Assembly (NCBI GenBank): GCA_020696365.1
Contig: JAEHCM010000001.1
Location: forward strand, 290,796 to 354,795
DNA: 64,000 nt
Origin: Thermoplasmata archaeon
GTDB taxonomy: Archaea; Thermoplasmatota; Thermoplasmata; UBA10834
Direction: 5' to 3'
Position 1 is the first letter of the stretch. Each line of letters starts with the position of its first letter. A program made the translations under genes and the position numbers. The notes under the pieces are model-generated. The model worked only from the letters and a program-made list of their open reading frames with translations, did no database searches and was not told the origin of the DNA. Of this stretch, positions 58,101 to 64,000 are shown piece after piece.

Positions 58101-58222
58101 AAGGCCCGCGCAGGGACAGGGACAAGGAGCGAGCCAAGAGGGATAAGACCGAGCGGAAGGAGAAGGACAGGCTCGAGAGGCGCGATAGAAAGGACAAGGA
58201 CAAGGCGAAGCTCGAGAAGTGA
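55145..58222 (+). CDS. Cell-surface protein with PKD and CARDB-like repeats and charged cytoplasmic tail
   Basis: A 1025-residue exported protein. A signal peptide (LSASLFALVLVISALVIPVG) is followed by beta-rich carboxypeptidase-regulatory-like repeats to about residue 320. At least three PKD domains follow, with cores LYTWNFSDGSPE, FYYGEGNES and FSWDFGDGLGDDS. A CARDB-like domain (IVNLTNKGSAVATNVVV) and one membrane helix (LWGGVIAVIVLIPVLLYL) come next. The last 45 residues are almost entirely Lys, Arg, Asp and Glu (RRDRDKERAKRDKTERK). Many NxS/T sequons suggest glycosylation. The ATG at 55145 has GGAGGGG eight bases upstream; other in-frame ATGs at 55097 and 55160 are less well placed. Likely an S-layer-associated or adhesive surface protein. 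Confidence 0.88.
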   Translation: MERDAMSKLSASLFALVLVISALVIPVGDAEAETLGTNTIYVPVTSSGSPVSTGVTVTLTNVHTGEVIPAAYSSTVKLYIVNDAPSGYYRVDVVADEHYDSIGERQFRFDGLASYTVTPQIALTAFPAKQWEWNVTVRDSVTDLKIVGAEVAFYDLALREVVSKASTDSLGVAVVDMFNSVAPEDFALVVSADTYETYVEATAVIADDDTAYVNLTKSVRVTGFVTDSDGLPASNVVAYMLSTDPNQAWIKRLLKSEAGAYIIFDAYPGEFVLCIDADGASAEILPLNLTSYPAEGSVDLSMELGNQTQTLDTTAIVYGADFNSFTLTETTEWNFDDAFPGLDYNDVGSLRMQIDLCSAVPDGAIDAGEIFDFFTKVQGYGAKHVTSSSLLVVNDTLYTAGSLSTFSLTLAAGLVNETAAVPYSYSCDYTSHEDIDVGADDYAATLYAAYDTSSVNRTFSVSLPANYELVDNSSQIKEDEDLQTAVSGYETFTVDPKGDIGGPEAVSLAFEKYEVPSAGAGMEIEQGLVYAVTDDEGNVTKYIVRVDSEVNFTAMDSLDPNGNPLLYTWNFSDGSPEVTTTNVTIGHNYTTASASRMVNLTVTDSVGLVNSTEIEVVCDSTDPVPVIVVKDLEVNETTGTLEVDQGQTVWFNATSSSDDAVAADDGLGLIDFFEFYYGEGNESDRMSWADDEKNVSHAFAEAGTYEVVLNVTDVVGHWKNTSLTVKVNDSDAPSVSFVVKNETYGTLLVENETIVLDANATLDNLDDKEDMYFSWDFGDGLGDDSWLNGTGEWNVTYVFKGVGTYTVTLNVTDSSNNTGMIKRSVKIESSERPKVMFDGPIYYEPAEFTEGSGGLIIVNLTNKGSAVATNVVVTFYIVIEDSDELIDTWTQLLNGSQVVSTIEVGGKVQVKFPWTPDSRGTYKIKVNVTSADQLVTDSTTTMSDNHLVVKEAPWKQWALWGGVIAVIVLIPVLLYLRGRWSKHEHKGPRRDRDKERAKRDKTERKEKDRLERRDRKDKDKAKLEK

Positions 58223-58307
58223 GAATGAACCGTCCCTCCACTCCTATAGATCCACGAAACCACTTACTGAAACCTCTTTACCGATGATTTTCGTATACCA
58301 CCGTGTT

Positions 58308-59045
58308 ATGACGGCCATGTGGCGTCTCGTTGACAGTGGTCATCTCCCGACGGCGGAGTCGGCCGCGGTCGACGAGGCCATGCTCGAAAGCCATGCCGAT
58401 AGGGCAGTGCCGAACACGCTCCATTTCTACGCCCGCTCCCAACCGACGGTCTCACTGGGCCGCTTCCAGAAGGTCGCTGAGGCGGTAGACGTCGGGGAGT
58501 GCTCTAGAAGGGGTGTGGCGCTCGTGAGGCGTTGTTCCGGTGGCAGGTCCATCTGCACGGACCCTGGTCAGCTGATCTACGCGTTGGTGCTCCCCGTCTC
58601 CGAAATAGGGGGGGATGCGAAGGCCTCGTTCACTCCGATATGCTCCGCCGTAGCCCGAGCGGTCAGAACGTTCGGCTTGGACGCCCGGCATAGACCCATC
58701 AACGACGTTGAGGTGGACGGCAGGAAGATATCGGGGAGCGCCCAGCTCCGTAGGCGCGGCTCGGTCCTCCAGCATGGTACGGTGCTCATCGACGCGGATA
58801 TCCCCATGATGGAGGCGGTCCTTAAGCAGAGTTCACCCAGGTCGACCGACCGGGTCACTACGCTCTCCCGGTTGATGACGGCCCCCCCTGGCATGGCCGA
58901 GGTCAAGGCTGCGATCGTCGAGGAGCTGGGCCGGTCCTTCGGTGTGGGCTTCGAGACGGGCTCGTTGACGGATATCGAGCGTGCGCGCGTCGTGGAGCTC
59001 GTCCGCACACGATATGGTCGGGAAGAATGGAACCTGAGGCTGTGA
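58308..59045 (+). CDS. lplA: Lipoate-protein ligase A family protein
   Basis: A roughly 245-residue biotin/lipoate-ligase-fold enzyme. It has MWRLVDSGHLPTAESAAVDE (typical first block), ARSQPTVSLGRFQ, the RRCSGGRSICTDPGQLIYAL motif and the catalytic lysine in GRKISGSAQLRRRG, followed by QHGTVLID. The family attaches lipoate or octanoate to carrier proteins; the C-terminal accessory domain is short. Several in-frame starts exist (58284, 58308, 58317); the homology region begins at 58317 and no ribosome site is obvious, suggesting a leaderless message. It is convergent with argS. Confidence 0.88.
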   Translation: MTAMWRLVDSGHLPTAESAAVDEAMLESHADRAVPNTLHFYARSQPTVSLGRFQKVAEAVDVGECSRRGVALVRRCSGGRSICTDPGQLIYALVLPVSEIGGDAKASFTPICSAVARAVRTFGLDARHRPINDVEVDGRKISGSAQLRRRGSVLQHGTVLIDADIPMMEAVLKQSSPRSTDRVTTLSRLMTAPPGMAEVKAAIVEELGRSFGVGFETGSLTDIERARVVELVRTRYGREEWNLRL

Positions 59046-60782
59046 CTACATCTCATCGGGTGCGTCGAGCCCGAGACAGCCCAACGCGTTCCCGAGCGCC
59101 CATTTCGCCGCCTCGACGAGCGCGAGGCGCGCCTCGAGGGCGTCGCCCTCCGCCCTCAGAACGGGGACATACCTGTAGAACTGATTGAACTGGGATGCGA
59201 GCTCCTGCGCATACGACGCGAGCAAGTGCGCCTTCCGCCCCTCCGCACAATCCACTATGACGCTTGGAAATCTGGCAATGAGCTTCAGAAGCTCGCGCTC
59301 ATGGTAGGTCGTGAGTTTGGTGACTGTCGCAACGGCCGACGTCGCCGCGGCCAGTTTCTCGGCTTTCCTCAGTATTGAGCACGCCCTCGCGTGGGCGTAT
59401 TGGACGAACGGCGCGCTGCTCCCTTCGAAGTTCAGTGCCTCCTCCCATTTGAACACTATCTGCTTCTCGGCCTGAATTCTTGCGATGTTGTATCTCAGGG
59501 CACCGATGCCTACGGTCCTGGCAATCTCCCGCATGCGTTCCTCCGACAGGTCCGTCCTGCGCTTCCGGACCTCCTCGTACGCCCTCTCCACGATCTCATC
59601 GATGAGATCGTCGAGCGTCACCACCGTGCCCTTCCTGGTCGACATCCGTCCCTCCGGCAGCGACACGAACGCGTAGAACACCGCCTCGGGCATCCTGTCC
59701 GAGCCGATCGTCGTCAGAGCGGCTGCGAGCTGTTGCATGCCGAGCTTCTGGTCCTCTCCAAGTATGTTGATCGTCACATCGGAGCGGGCGAACTTGTCCA
59801 GGTGGTATGCGAGATCCCTTGTCGTGTACAGCGAGGTCCCGTCCGACCTGGTGAATACCCACTTGGTCTCCCTGCCGGAGATGCCGAATGTCTCGAGTTC
59901 CAGGTAGTGTGCGCCCTCGTCCTCGTGACAGTAGTCTGACCCGACCAGCTTCGATATCACTTCGTCGACGCTCCCGTTCTCCACCAGCCTCGACTCCCAG
60001 GTGAACTGGTCTATGTTAACGTTTATCTGGCGCAGGCTGTCCAGCATGCCGTCGAGCACCCGCTCGCTCGTCTCCCTGGTTATCTTGGCCGTCTCCGGGT
60101 CACCGTGCTCGAGCTTGTACAGGAGATCGTCTATCTCAGCGAGTACCTTGGGGTCGGCATCGGCCTTCTCGTTCGCTCCTCGGTAGTATGCTACGAATCT
60201 GTGGTCGTCCTTGTCACGGTCCGCAGTTTCGCCGATGTCGAGGTTCTTCACCCCCCAGGCCATCGTCGCGACCTGTCTGCCGACGTCGTTCACGTAGAAC
60301 TCGGTCGTCACGTCGTATCCTGCGAGCCGCATGATCCTGGCGATCGTGTCGCCTATGATGGGGTTCCTCGCCCTGCCGATGTGTATGGGGCCGGTCGGGT
60401 TGACGCTCGTGTGCTCGAGGAGCACCTTCACACCCTTCGGCTCTCCGGAGCCGAACCGTTCCTTCAACGAAAGCGCTTTCTCGAGGATGCTCCCGGCCAA
60501 CATATCGAATCGGACATGGACGTTCACATAGCCTCCCTTGGCCTCGACCTTCTCTATCATCCCGGTCGGACGCAGCCTCGAGGCGATGTCCTCCGCAATC
60601 GCGTTCGGCGCCTTCTTAAGGATCTTCGCCAGCGGGAAGCAGGGAATGGCGAGATCTCCCATGCCCTCGGGCGGCCGTTCGAGGGCGAGGTCTTCCACTT
60701 CCGCATCGAGCTCCTTAAGAGTGGCTCTCAGCGCAGCCTCGACCTCTGACCTGAATGCCGTGAACGGGTCCTCGCCTGTCAT
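59046..60782 (-). CDS. argS: Arginyl-tRNA synthetase
   Basis: A 578-residue class I synthetase charging tRNA-Arg. The N-terminal additional domain (PPEGMGDLAIPCFPLAKILK) is followed by the HIGH-type motif in NPTGPIHIGRARNPI. The KMSKS-type loop is read as MSTRKGTVVTLDDL, and the C-terminal anticodon-binding helical domain (AHARACSILRKAEKL) comes last. The ATG at 60782 overlaps the stop of prf1 (TGATG), which fixes the start; an in-frame extension to 60965 lies inside prf1. It forms an operon with prf1. Confidence 0.96.
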   Translation of the reverse strand: MTGEDPFTAFRSEVEAALRATLKELDAEVEDLALERPPEGMGDLAIPCFPLAKILKKAPNAIAEDIASRLRPTGMIEKVEAKGGYVNVHVRFDMLAGSILEKALSLKERFGSGEPKGVKVLLEHTSVNPTGPIHIGRARNPIIGDTIARIMRLAGYDVTTEFYVNDVGRQVATMAWGVKNLDIGETADRDKDDHRFVAYYRGANEKADADPKVLAEIDDLLYKLEHGDPETAKITRETSERVLDGMLDSLRQINVNIDQFTWESRLVENGSVDEVISKLVGSDYCHEDEGAHYLELETFGISGRETKWVFTRSDGTSLYTTRDLAYHLDKFARSDVTINILGEDQKLGMQQLAAALTTIGSDRMPEAVFYAFVSLPEGRMSTRKGTVVTLDDLIDEIVERAYEEVRKRRTDLSEERMREIARTVGIGALRYNIARIQAEKQIVFKWEEALNFEGSSAPFVQYAHARACSILRKAEKLAAATSAVATVTKLTTYHERELLKLIARFPSVIVDCAEGRKAHLLASYAQELASQFNQFYRYVPVLRAEGDALEARLALVEAAKWALGNALGCLGLDAPDEM

Positions 60783-62008
60783 CAGTTCACCCGGAACCTT
60801 AGTATGCCTGCCACCCCTCCGAAGGCCTTCAGCAGCAGCTCTCCCTCCTCCGACTCCCCGGAGATGAACTGGACGGTCGAGCTGTTGGCGTCCGCCATCT
60901 TGTGGAGCTCCTCGACCAGGTCGACTGTGTCCGTCACCTTCATCGGTGAATGGCACTTGTCGCACATGACCTCGTCAGGGGTGTCGGCCACGAACAGCTC
61001 CTTCGAGGTGCCGCACGACGGGCATGAGAGCGTGATCTTCTTCTTGCGCAGGTCCTCGGAGATTATGAGCGTGTCGACCGCGCCTATGAGGAGTGCGTTA
61101 TTGACCTGCTCCTCACCGTAGACCGCCAGCCCTCCGTCCGGCTTGCGTATCTCCTCCAGGAGCCGCTGGACGAGGTCCTTCTCCCTCATGAGGTCAAGGC
61201 TGCGGAGCGTGCCCCTGGCCTTCTCGACCAGCTCCTTCAGGCCGTACTCGTCCGTGTAGCCGACATCGAATGTCTCGATGATCTTCTGTTGCAGCTCGTG
61301 GTGTAGGTACTCGCTCTTGACGAAGTACTCCTTGGTCGGGCCGGGCCCTCCAACGAGCACGCCCTTGAGATCCTTCTCCCCGAGGAACGCCTCGTTCACG
61401 ATGTCCGCGAACTTCTTGTAGTACTCGTGCGCCGCGACCTCTATCACTCGCTCGAACCTGCGTGCGGACTGGCCTCCTCGGCCGTGCTTGCTCGGCACAA
61501 GCGACTGGAGGTTCTTCAACGACACGATCCTCTTGCCGTTCAGCATCCCTACAGTCGCCTCGCTGCGGTCTATCACTATCAGTGCGTACCGGTCCTTCTT
61601 CTCCAGCATCTCCTGGAGTGGTACCAAATAGAAGCTCGAGTCGCACCTGTATGTGAGAGTCTGCACAGGGTCCGGCGGCTCGAGCACGAACTGGACCATG
61701 TTCGTCTGATCCGCTCCGACCGACCTGTGCCCGACGAAGAAGACGAGGCCGTTCTCCGGAGGTCGTTTGAAGTTCTTTAGGCGTGAGAGGATAGACGATA
61801 TCGCGGCCTGCACGTTCTTGCGTGTGCTAGCCGATTTGATGTTAGACGATTGCGAGTACTCGTTCCTCAGGTAGCTCGCTACGTCCGATATCTGTCTGGT
61901 CGGCGGTATGTAGAGGGAGATGAGTTCCGTGCCTCGTCCGGAAAGCTTGTTCACTTCTTCGAGGCTTCTCCGGAACTCGTATTTCTGGAGTTCTGTCAGC
62001 TCAGTCAT
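60782..62008 (-). CDS. prf1: Peptide chain release factor aRF1
   Basis: A 408-residue archaeal class I release factor. It has the NIKS stop-codon motif in NIKSASTRKNV (N-terminal domain), the YRCDSSFYLV region, the GGQ peptide-release motif in GRGGQSARRFERV, and a zinc-containing C-terminal mini-domain (LSCPSCGTSKE, MCDKCHSPM). Complete and standard. The ATG at 62008 matches the conserved beginning MTELTELQKYEFRR; an upstream in-frame GTG reaches 62071 and overlaps the divergent gene's leader. A TTTATTATG near 62053-62062 is the likely TATA box. Confidence 0.97.
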   Translation of the reverse strand: MTELTELQKYEFRRSLEEVNKLSGRGTELISLYIPPTRQISDVASYLRNEYSQSSNIKSASTRKNVQAAISSILSRLKNFKRPPENGLVFFVGHRSVGADQTNMVQFVLEPPDPVQTLTYRCDSSFYLVPLQEMLEKKDRYALIVIDRSEATVGMLNGKRIVSLKNLQSLVPSKHGRGGQSARRFERVIEVAAHEYYKKFADIVNEAFLGEKDLKGVLVGGPGPTKEYFVKSEYLHHELQQKIIETFDVGYTDEYGLKELVEKARGTLRSLDLMREKDLVQRLLEEIRKPDGGLAVYGEEQVNNALLIGAVDTLIISEDLRKKKITLSCPSCGTSKELFVADTPDEVMCDKCHSPMKVTDTVDLVEELHKMADANSSTVQFISGESEEGELLLKAFGGVAGILRFRVN

Positions 62009-62072
62009 CTCAGAACCAGTCCGAAGCCTTTTGTACTGGTTAGAGCGTTCGTCATAATAAAGGTTGACCACG

Positions 62073-62753
62073 ATGGATACAGTTGTACTCTCTCTCGGCG
62101 GCTCGATTCTGGTGAGAGATGAGGATAATTCTCAGTACATCCAGGACATCGCTGAGATGTTGGTCGAAGCGTCGGGCACTACAAGGATTTTCATCGTCAC
62201 CGGCGGGGGAAGGATAGCCCGTTACTACATCCGCGAAGGACGCGCTTTGGGCGCCCCGGAGAGCTACCTAGACGAGATGGGAATCGAGGTCACGCGGCTC
62301 AACGCGCGTCTGCTTATCGCTGCTTTGGGCGAGCATTCGAATCACACGCCGCCGAAGGACTACAAGGACGCCGTCCTCGCGGCGAAGCACAACAGAATCG
62401 TCGTCATGGGCGGCGTGAGCCCAGGGATAACGACGGACGCCGTCTCGTCCATACTCGCGGAGCGCGTGCGCGCGTCGAGGGTCGTTAACGCGACTTCGGT
62501 CGACGGCGTCTACACCGCGGACCCGGTGAAGGAGCCAAGCGCGGAGAGGATACCGAGGATGACCTATGAGGGACTGATAGCGCTCGTCGGCGCAGCACCT
62601 CGAAAGGCGGGTCCAAACATCGTGTTCGATGCCGCCGGCGCGTCCGTGCTCGCGCGTGCCCGCATACCCCTTTATGTCGTAGACGGTGGCGACCTAGCCA
62701 ACCTGCGCTTCGCGCTGGAGGGCAAGGCTTTCGAGGGGACGTCGGTCGGATAG
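62073..62753 (+). CDS. pyrH: Uridylate kinase (archaeal PyrH)
   Basis: A 226-residue amino-acid-kinase-fold enzyme phosphorylating UMP. It shows VVLSLGGSILV, the FIVTGGGRIAR loop, GGVSPGITTDAVSS and VVNATSVDGVYTADPVKEP, the archaeal UMP kinase pattern and length. The ATG at 62073 follows GGTTGA; a TTG three codons earlier is possible. It is divergent from prf1, with the two promoters sharing about 60 bases, and convergent with dtdA. Confidence 0.92.
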   Translation: MDTVVLSLGGSILVRDEDNSQYIQDIAEMLVEASGTTRIFIVTGGGRIARYYIREGRALGAPESYLDEMGIEVTRLNARLLIAALGEHSNHTPPKDYKDAVLAAKHNRIVVMGGVSPGITTDAVSSILAERVRASRVVNATSVDGVYTADPVKEPSAERIPRMTYEGLIALVGAAPRKAGPNIVFDAAGASVLARARIPLYVVDGGDLANLRFALEGKAFEGTSVG

Positions 62754-62762
62754 GGATGAGTC

Positions 62763-63584
62763 CTACAAGGGATCGAAATCGTCGCTCCTGACTTCTTCGA
62801 TGCCAAAGGATGCGAACCTCTCCACCAGGCTCCTGTACGCTGGTTTTGGCATGCTCTTCCTGTGGAAGTAGACTTTCTTCGCGCTGCCACTCCTCTCTGA
62901 CATCTGGAGGATGTTCCTATCGTTCAATGCGTCGAGCGCGTAGTTCGCAGCCATGTGGCCGACCGAGACCTTCCGCGAGAGTGCGAGATCCGTGAACCGG
63001 GGGGCGTAGTGTCCTCCACCGACGCATATCAGCGTCGGATACTCCTTGTATTCGGCTTCCAAGATCGTCTTCGCGATCGCCTCTGCAGCATCCTGACGCG
63101 TCCAGAGCTCGTCATAGCTCCCTATCTCGATGTAGAACGCCGGACCGTCGGTAAGCGGGCCGTGATGGGTCGTCTCGAACGAGACTTTGAAGTCGAGGTC
63201 GCTAGCATTCTCCGCGAGCACCCTCAGCGCCTCGGTCATCAGGTGCGGAGAGGCGGGGGAGAGGGTTCCGTCAACCCCGCCGTAGTCCGCCTTCGAGAAG
63301 TTGCCTATCGGATGGACCGTGAGGGTCGGGATTCGCGACTCCGAACTGTGTCGGGAGGCGAATACGGTGGTCGAGATGCTCTTTCCCAGCTCCTCGCCCA
63401 CTCTTCCGTCTATGTGGTCCTCGTCAAGATGTATCCGGTCTACCTGCACCATCAGGAAGTCGTCGGCTGCGAGAACGGGGTGTCCAGAGAAGGATCCCTC
63501 CTCGTTCCATCCGCGCATGTCGAGGAGTCTCTTCCTGATGTTCATCGACGCCGGATCCTCCGACGAGGTGACGATAAGCTTCAT
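62763..63584 (-). CDS. dtdA: D-aminoacyl-tRNA deacylase DtdA (GEK1 type)
   Basis: A 273-residue enzyme of the archaeal/plant GEK1 family that hydrolyses D-amino acids from tRNA. Diagnostic blocks are KLIVTSSEDPASMNIRKRL, TVHPIGNFSKADYGG, FETTHHGPLTDGPAFYIEIG and the CVGGGHYAPRFTDLAL zinc-site segment. Length and order are standard. A perfect TAACACT-N8-AGTGTTA palindrome lies 27-48 bases upstream of the ATG. The gap to the next gene is 184 bases. Confidence 0.95.
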   Translation of the reverse strand: MKLIVTSSEDPASMNIRKRLLDMRGWNEEGSFSGHPVLAADDFLMVQVDRIHLDEDHIDGRVGEELGKSISTTVFASRHSSESRIPTLTVHPIGNFSKADYGGVDGTLSPASPHLMTEALRVLAENASDLDFKVSFETTHHGPLTDGPAFYIEIGSYDELWTRQDAAEAIAKTILEAEYKEYPTLICVGGGHYAPRFTDLALSRKVSVGHMAANYALDALNDRNILQMSERSGSAKKVYFHRKSMPKPAYRSLVERFASFGIEEVRSDDFDPL

Positions 63585-63610
63585 GCATCCCCCTCACGGC
63601 CTTACTCGCA

Positions 63611-63632
63611 TAACACTTTTCCGCGAGTGTTA
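63611..63632. promoter_or_regulatory. Palindrome upstream of dtdA
   Basis: A perfect 7-base inverted repeat TAACACT-TTTCCGCG-AGTGTTA, 27 to 48 bases before the dtdA start. It could be an operator or a leader hairpin, depending on where transcription begins. Confidence 0.45.
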
Positions 63633-63768
63633 GATGGACTGAAAAGGCTTGATCGCCCCCATCTTTCTCAAATCGTTCGAATGTGACCCGGGTCCAGACC
63701 GTCAGATGCCATAAATAAAACAGAAGCGGGAATGGGTTTATGGTGTTTAGATTCCGAAGCAGGAGCGC

Positions 63769-64000
63769 CTAGCGTCGACGTACCTTGTCCCCGCAATTGC
63801 CTTGACCGTTTCCGCCGGCATCGCCGCTGTCGCCGCCGTTGCCTCCGCCTGGACCTTGGGCCATCAACTGGCCAATCAGAATCCATGAGGTGTTGTATGC
63901 GGGGTTGTCTGAAGAGACTCCGCCGAGGCCTACACCGAGGTCGGCATACAAGTACACCACCACATCCTCACCGTTCTCGTCCTGTCCGGTGACTATTGTC
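63769..64000 (-). CDS. C-terminal part of an unidentified protein with Gly-rich tail
   Basis: The last 76 codons of a gene that enters from the right edge. The visible part reads TIVTGQDENGEDVVVYLYAD, then a region with YNTSWILIGQLMAQ, a tail dominated by Gly, Asn and Asp (GGGNGGDSGDAGGNGQGN) and a basic end (KVRRR). The first part is compatible with an extracellular beta domain and the tail with a flexible linker or surface sequence. No family can be assigned. Confidence 0.7.
   Translation of the reverse strand, partial: TIVTGQDENGEDVVVYLYADLGVGLGGVSSDNPAYNTSWILIGQLMAQGPGGGNGGDSGDAGGNGQGNCGDKVRRR

Noticed and set aside
1..64000. CRISPR arrays, insertion sequences, integrase or attachment sites
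   Set aside because: No regularly spaced direct repeats, transposase motifs or terminal inverted repeats with target duplications were seen; tRNA genes show no adjacent integrase.

Overview
The window is archaeal and most likely comes from a Thermoplasmatota (Thermoplasmata-type euryarchaeal) genome with fairly high GC. The evidence is a set of archaeal information-processing genes (Lsm protein plus ribosomal L37e, ribosomal S3Ae, release factor aRF1, ArgS, the DtdA/GEK1-type D-aminoacyl-tRNA deacylase), archaeal purine and pyrimidine enzymes (PurP, archaeal-type UMP kinase), TATA-box promoters about 25 nt upstream of starts, tRNA introns at the 37/38 position, and energy genes typical of anaerobic archaea (HdrB/HdrC, tungsten aldehyde:ferredoxin oxidoreductase). 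Bacterial-type genes (MutS/MutL, TetR, zinc-lid adenylate kinase) are interspersed, as is common in this group. No CRISPR array, insertion sequence or prophage was seen.

Layout. 1-8.4 kb: a minus-strand peptide ABC transporter operon (substrate-binding protein, DppB, DppC, DppD) in which at least three of the four subunits carry large extra modules. 8.7-13 kb: tandem GNAT acetyltransferase, sensor histidine kinase and a membrane-anchored periplasmic-binding protein. 13-15.7 kb: tRNA-Ala, purF, rpl37e, lsm and an Lrp/AsnC regulator. 16-20 kb: an AIM24-family protein with a small membrane protein, then a YkgJ-type Cys-cluster protein, dihydroorotase and an AMMECR1 protein. 20.1-20.9 kb: a V4R protein and a Roadblock/LC7 protein. 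21-24.4 kb: tungsten oxidoreductase with its ferredoxin, an intron-containing tRNA-Met, and S3Ae. 24.5-30.4 kb: a second peptide transporter (PKD-repeat binding protein, DppB, DppC) with no ATPase gene beside it. 30.8-37.5 kb: M20 peptidase homologue, HdrCB with two small unknown proteins, and a TetR/ABC exporter/LysR-like regulator operon. 37.6-40.7 kb: Ras-like small GTPase, V4R-DUF835 protein, zinc-ribbon proteins and a PrsW-like membrane protease. 40.7-45.9 kb: PAPS-reductase-family fusion, FAD oxidase, adenylate kinase, intron-containing tRNA-Gln, RNase HI. 45.9-51.7 kb: mutS-mutL and a non-pyrrolysine MttB homologue. 52-64 kb: unknown and GNAT proteins, purP, a PKD surface protein, lipoate ligase, argS, prf1, pyrH, dtdA and a partial gene.

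The most interesting material is, first, the elaborated peptide transporter: Ig-like stalk on the binding protein, beta-propeller-like ectodomain inside DppC, and coiled-coil insert in the ATPase. Second is a dispersed set of eukaryote-like small-GTPase components (Ras-like GTPase, Roadblock, two V4R proteins) arranged as two co-transcribed pairs, each behind a perfect palindrome. Third is purF, whose catalytic cysteine lies upstream of every canonical start codon and downstream of an in-frame TGA. Several strong palindromes in promoter regions look like operators. All functional statements come from reading the sequence and knowledge of families; no database search was run.
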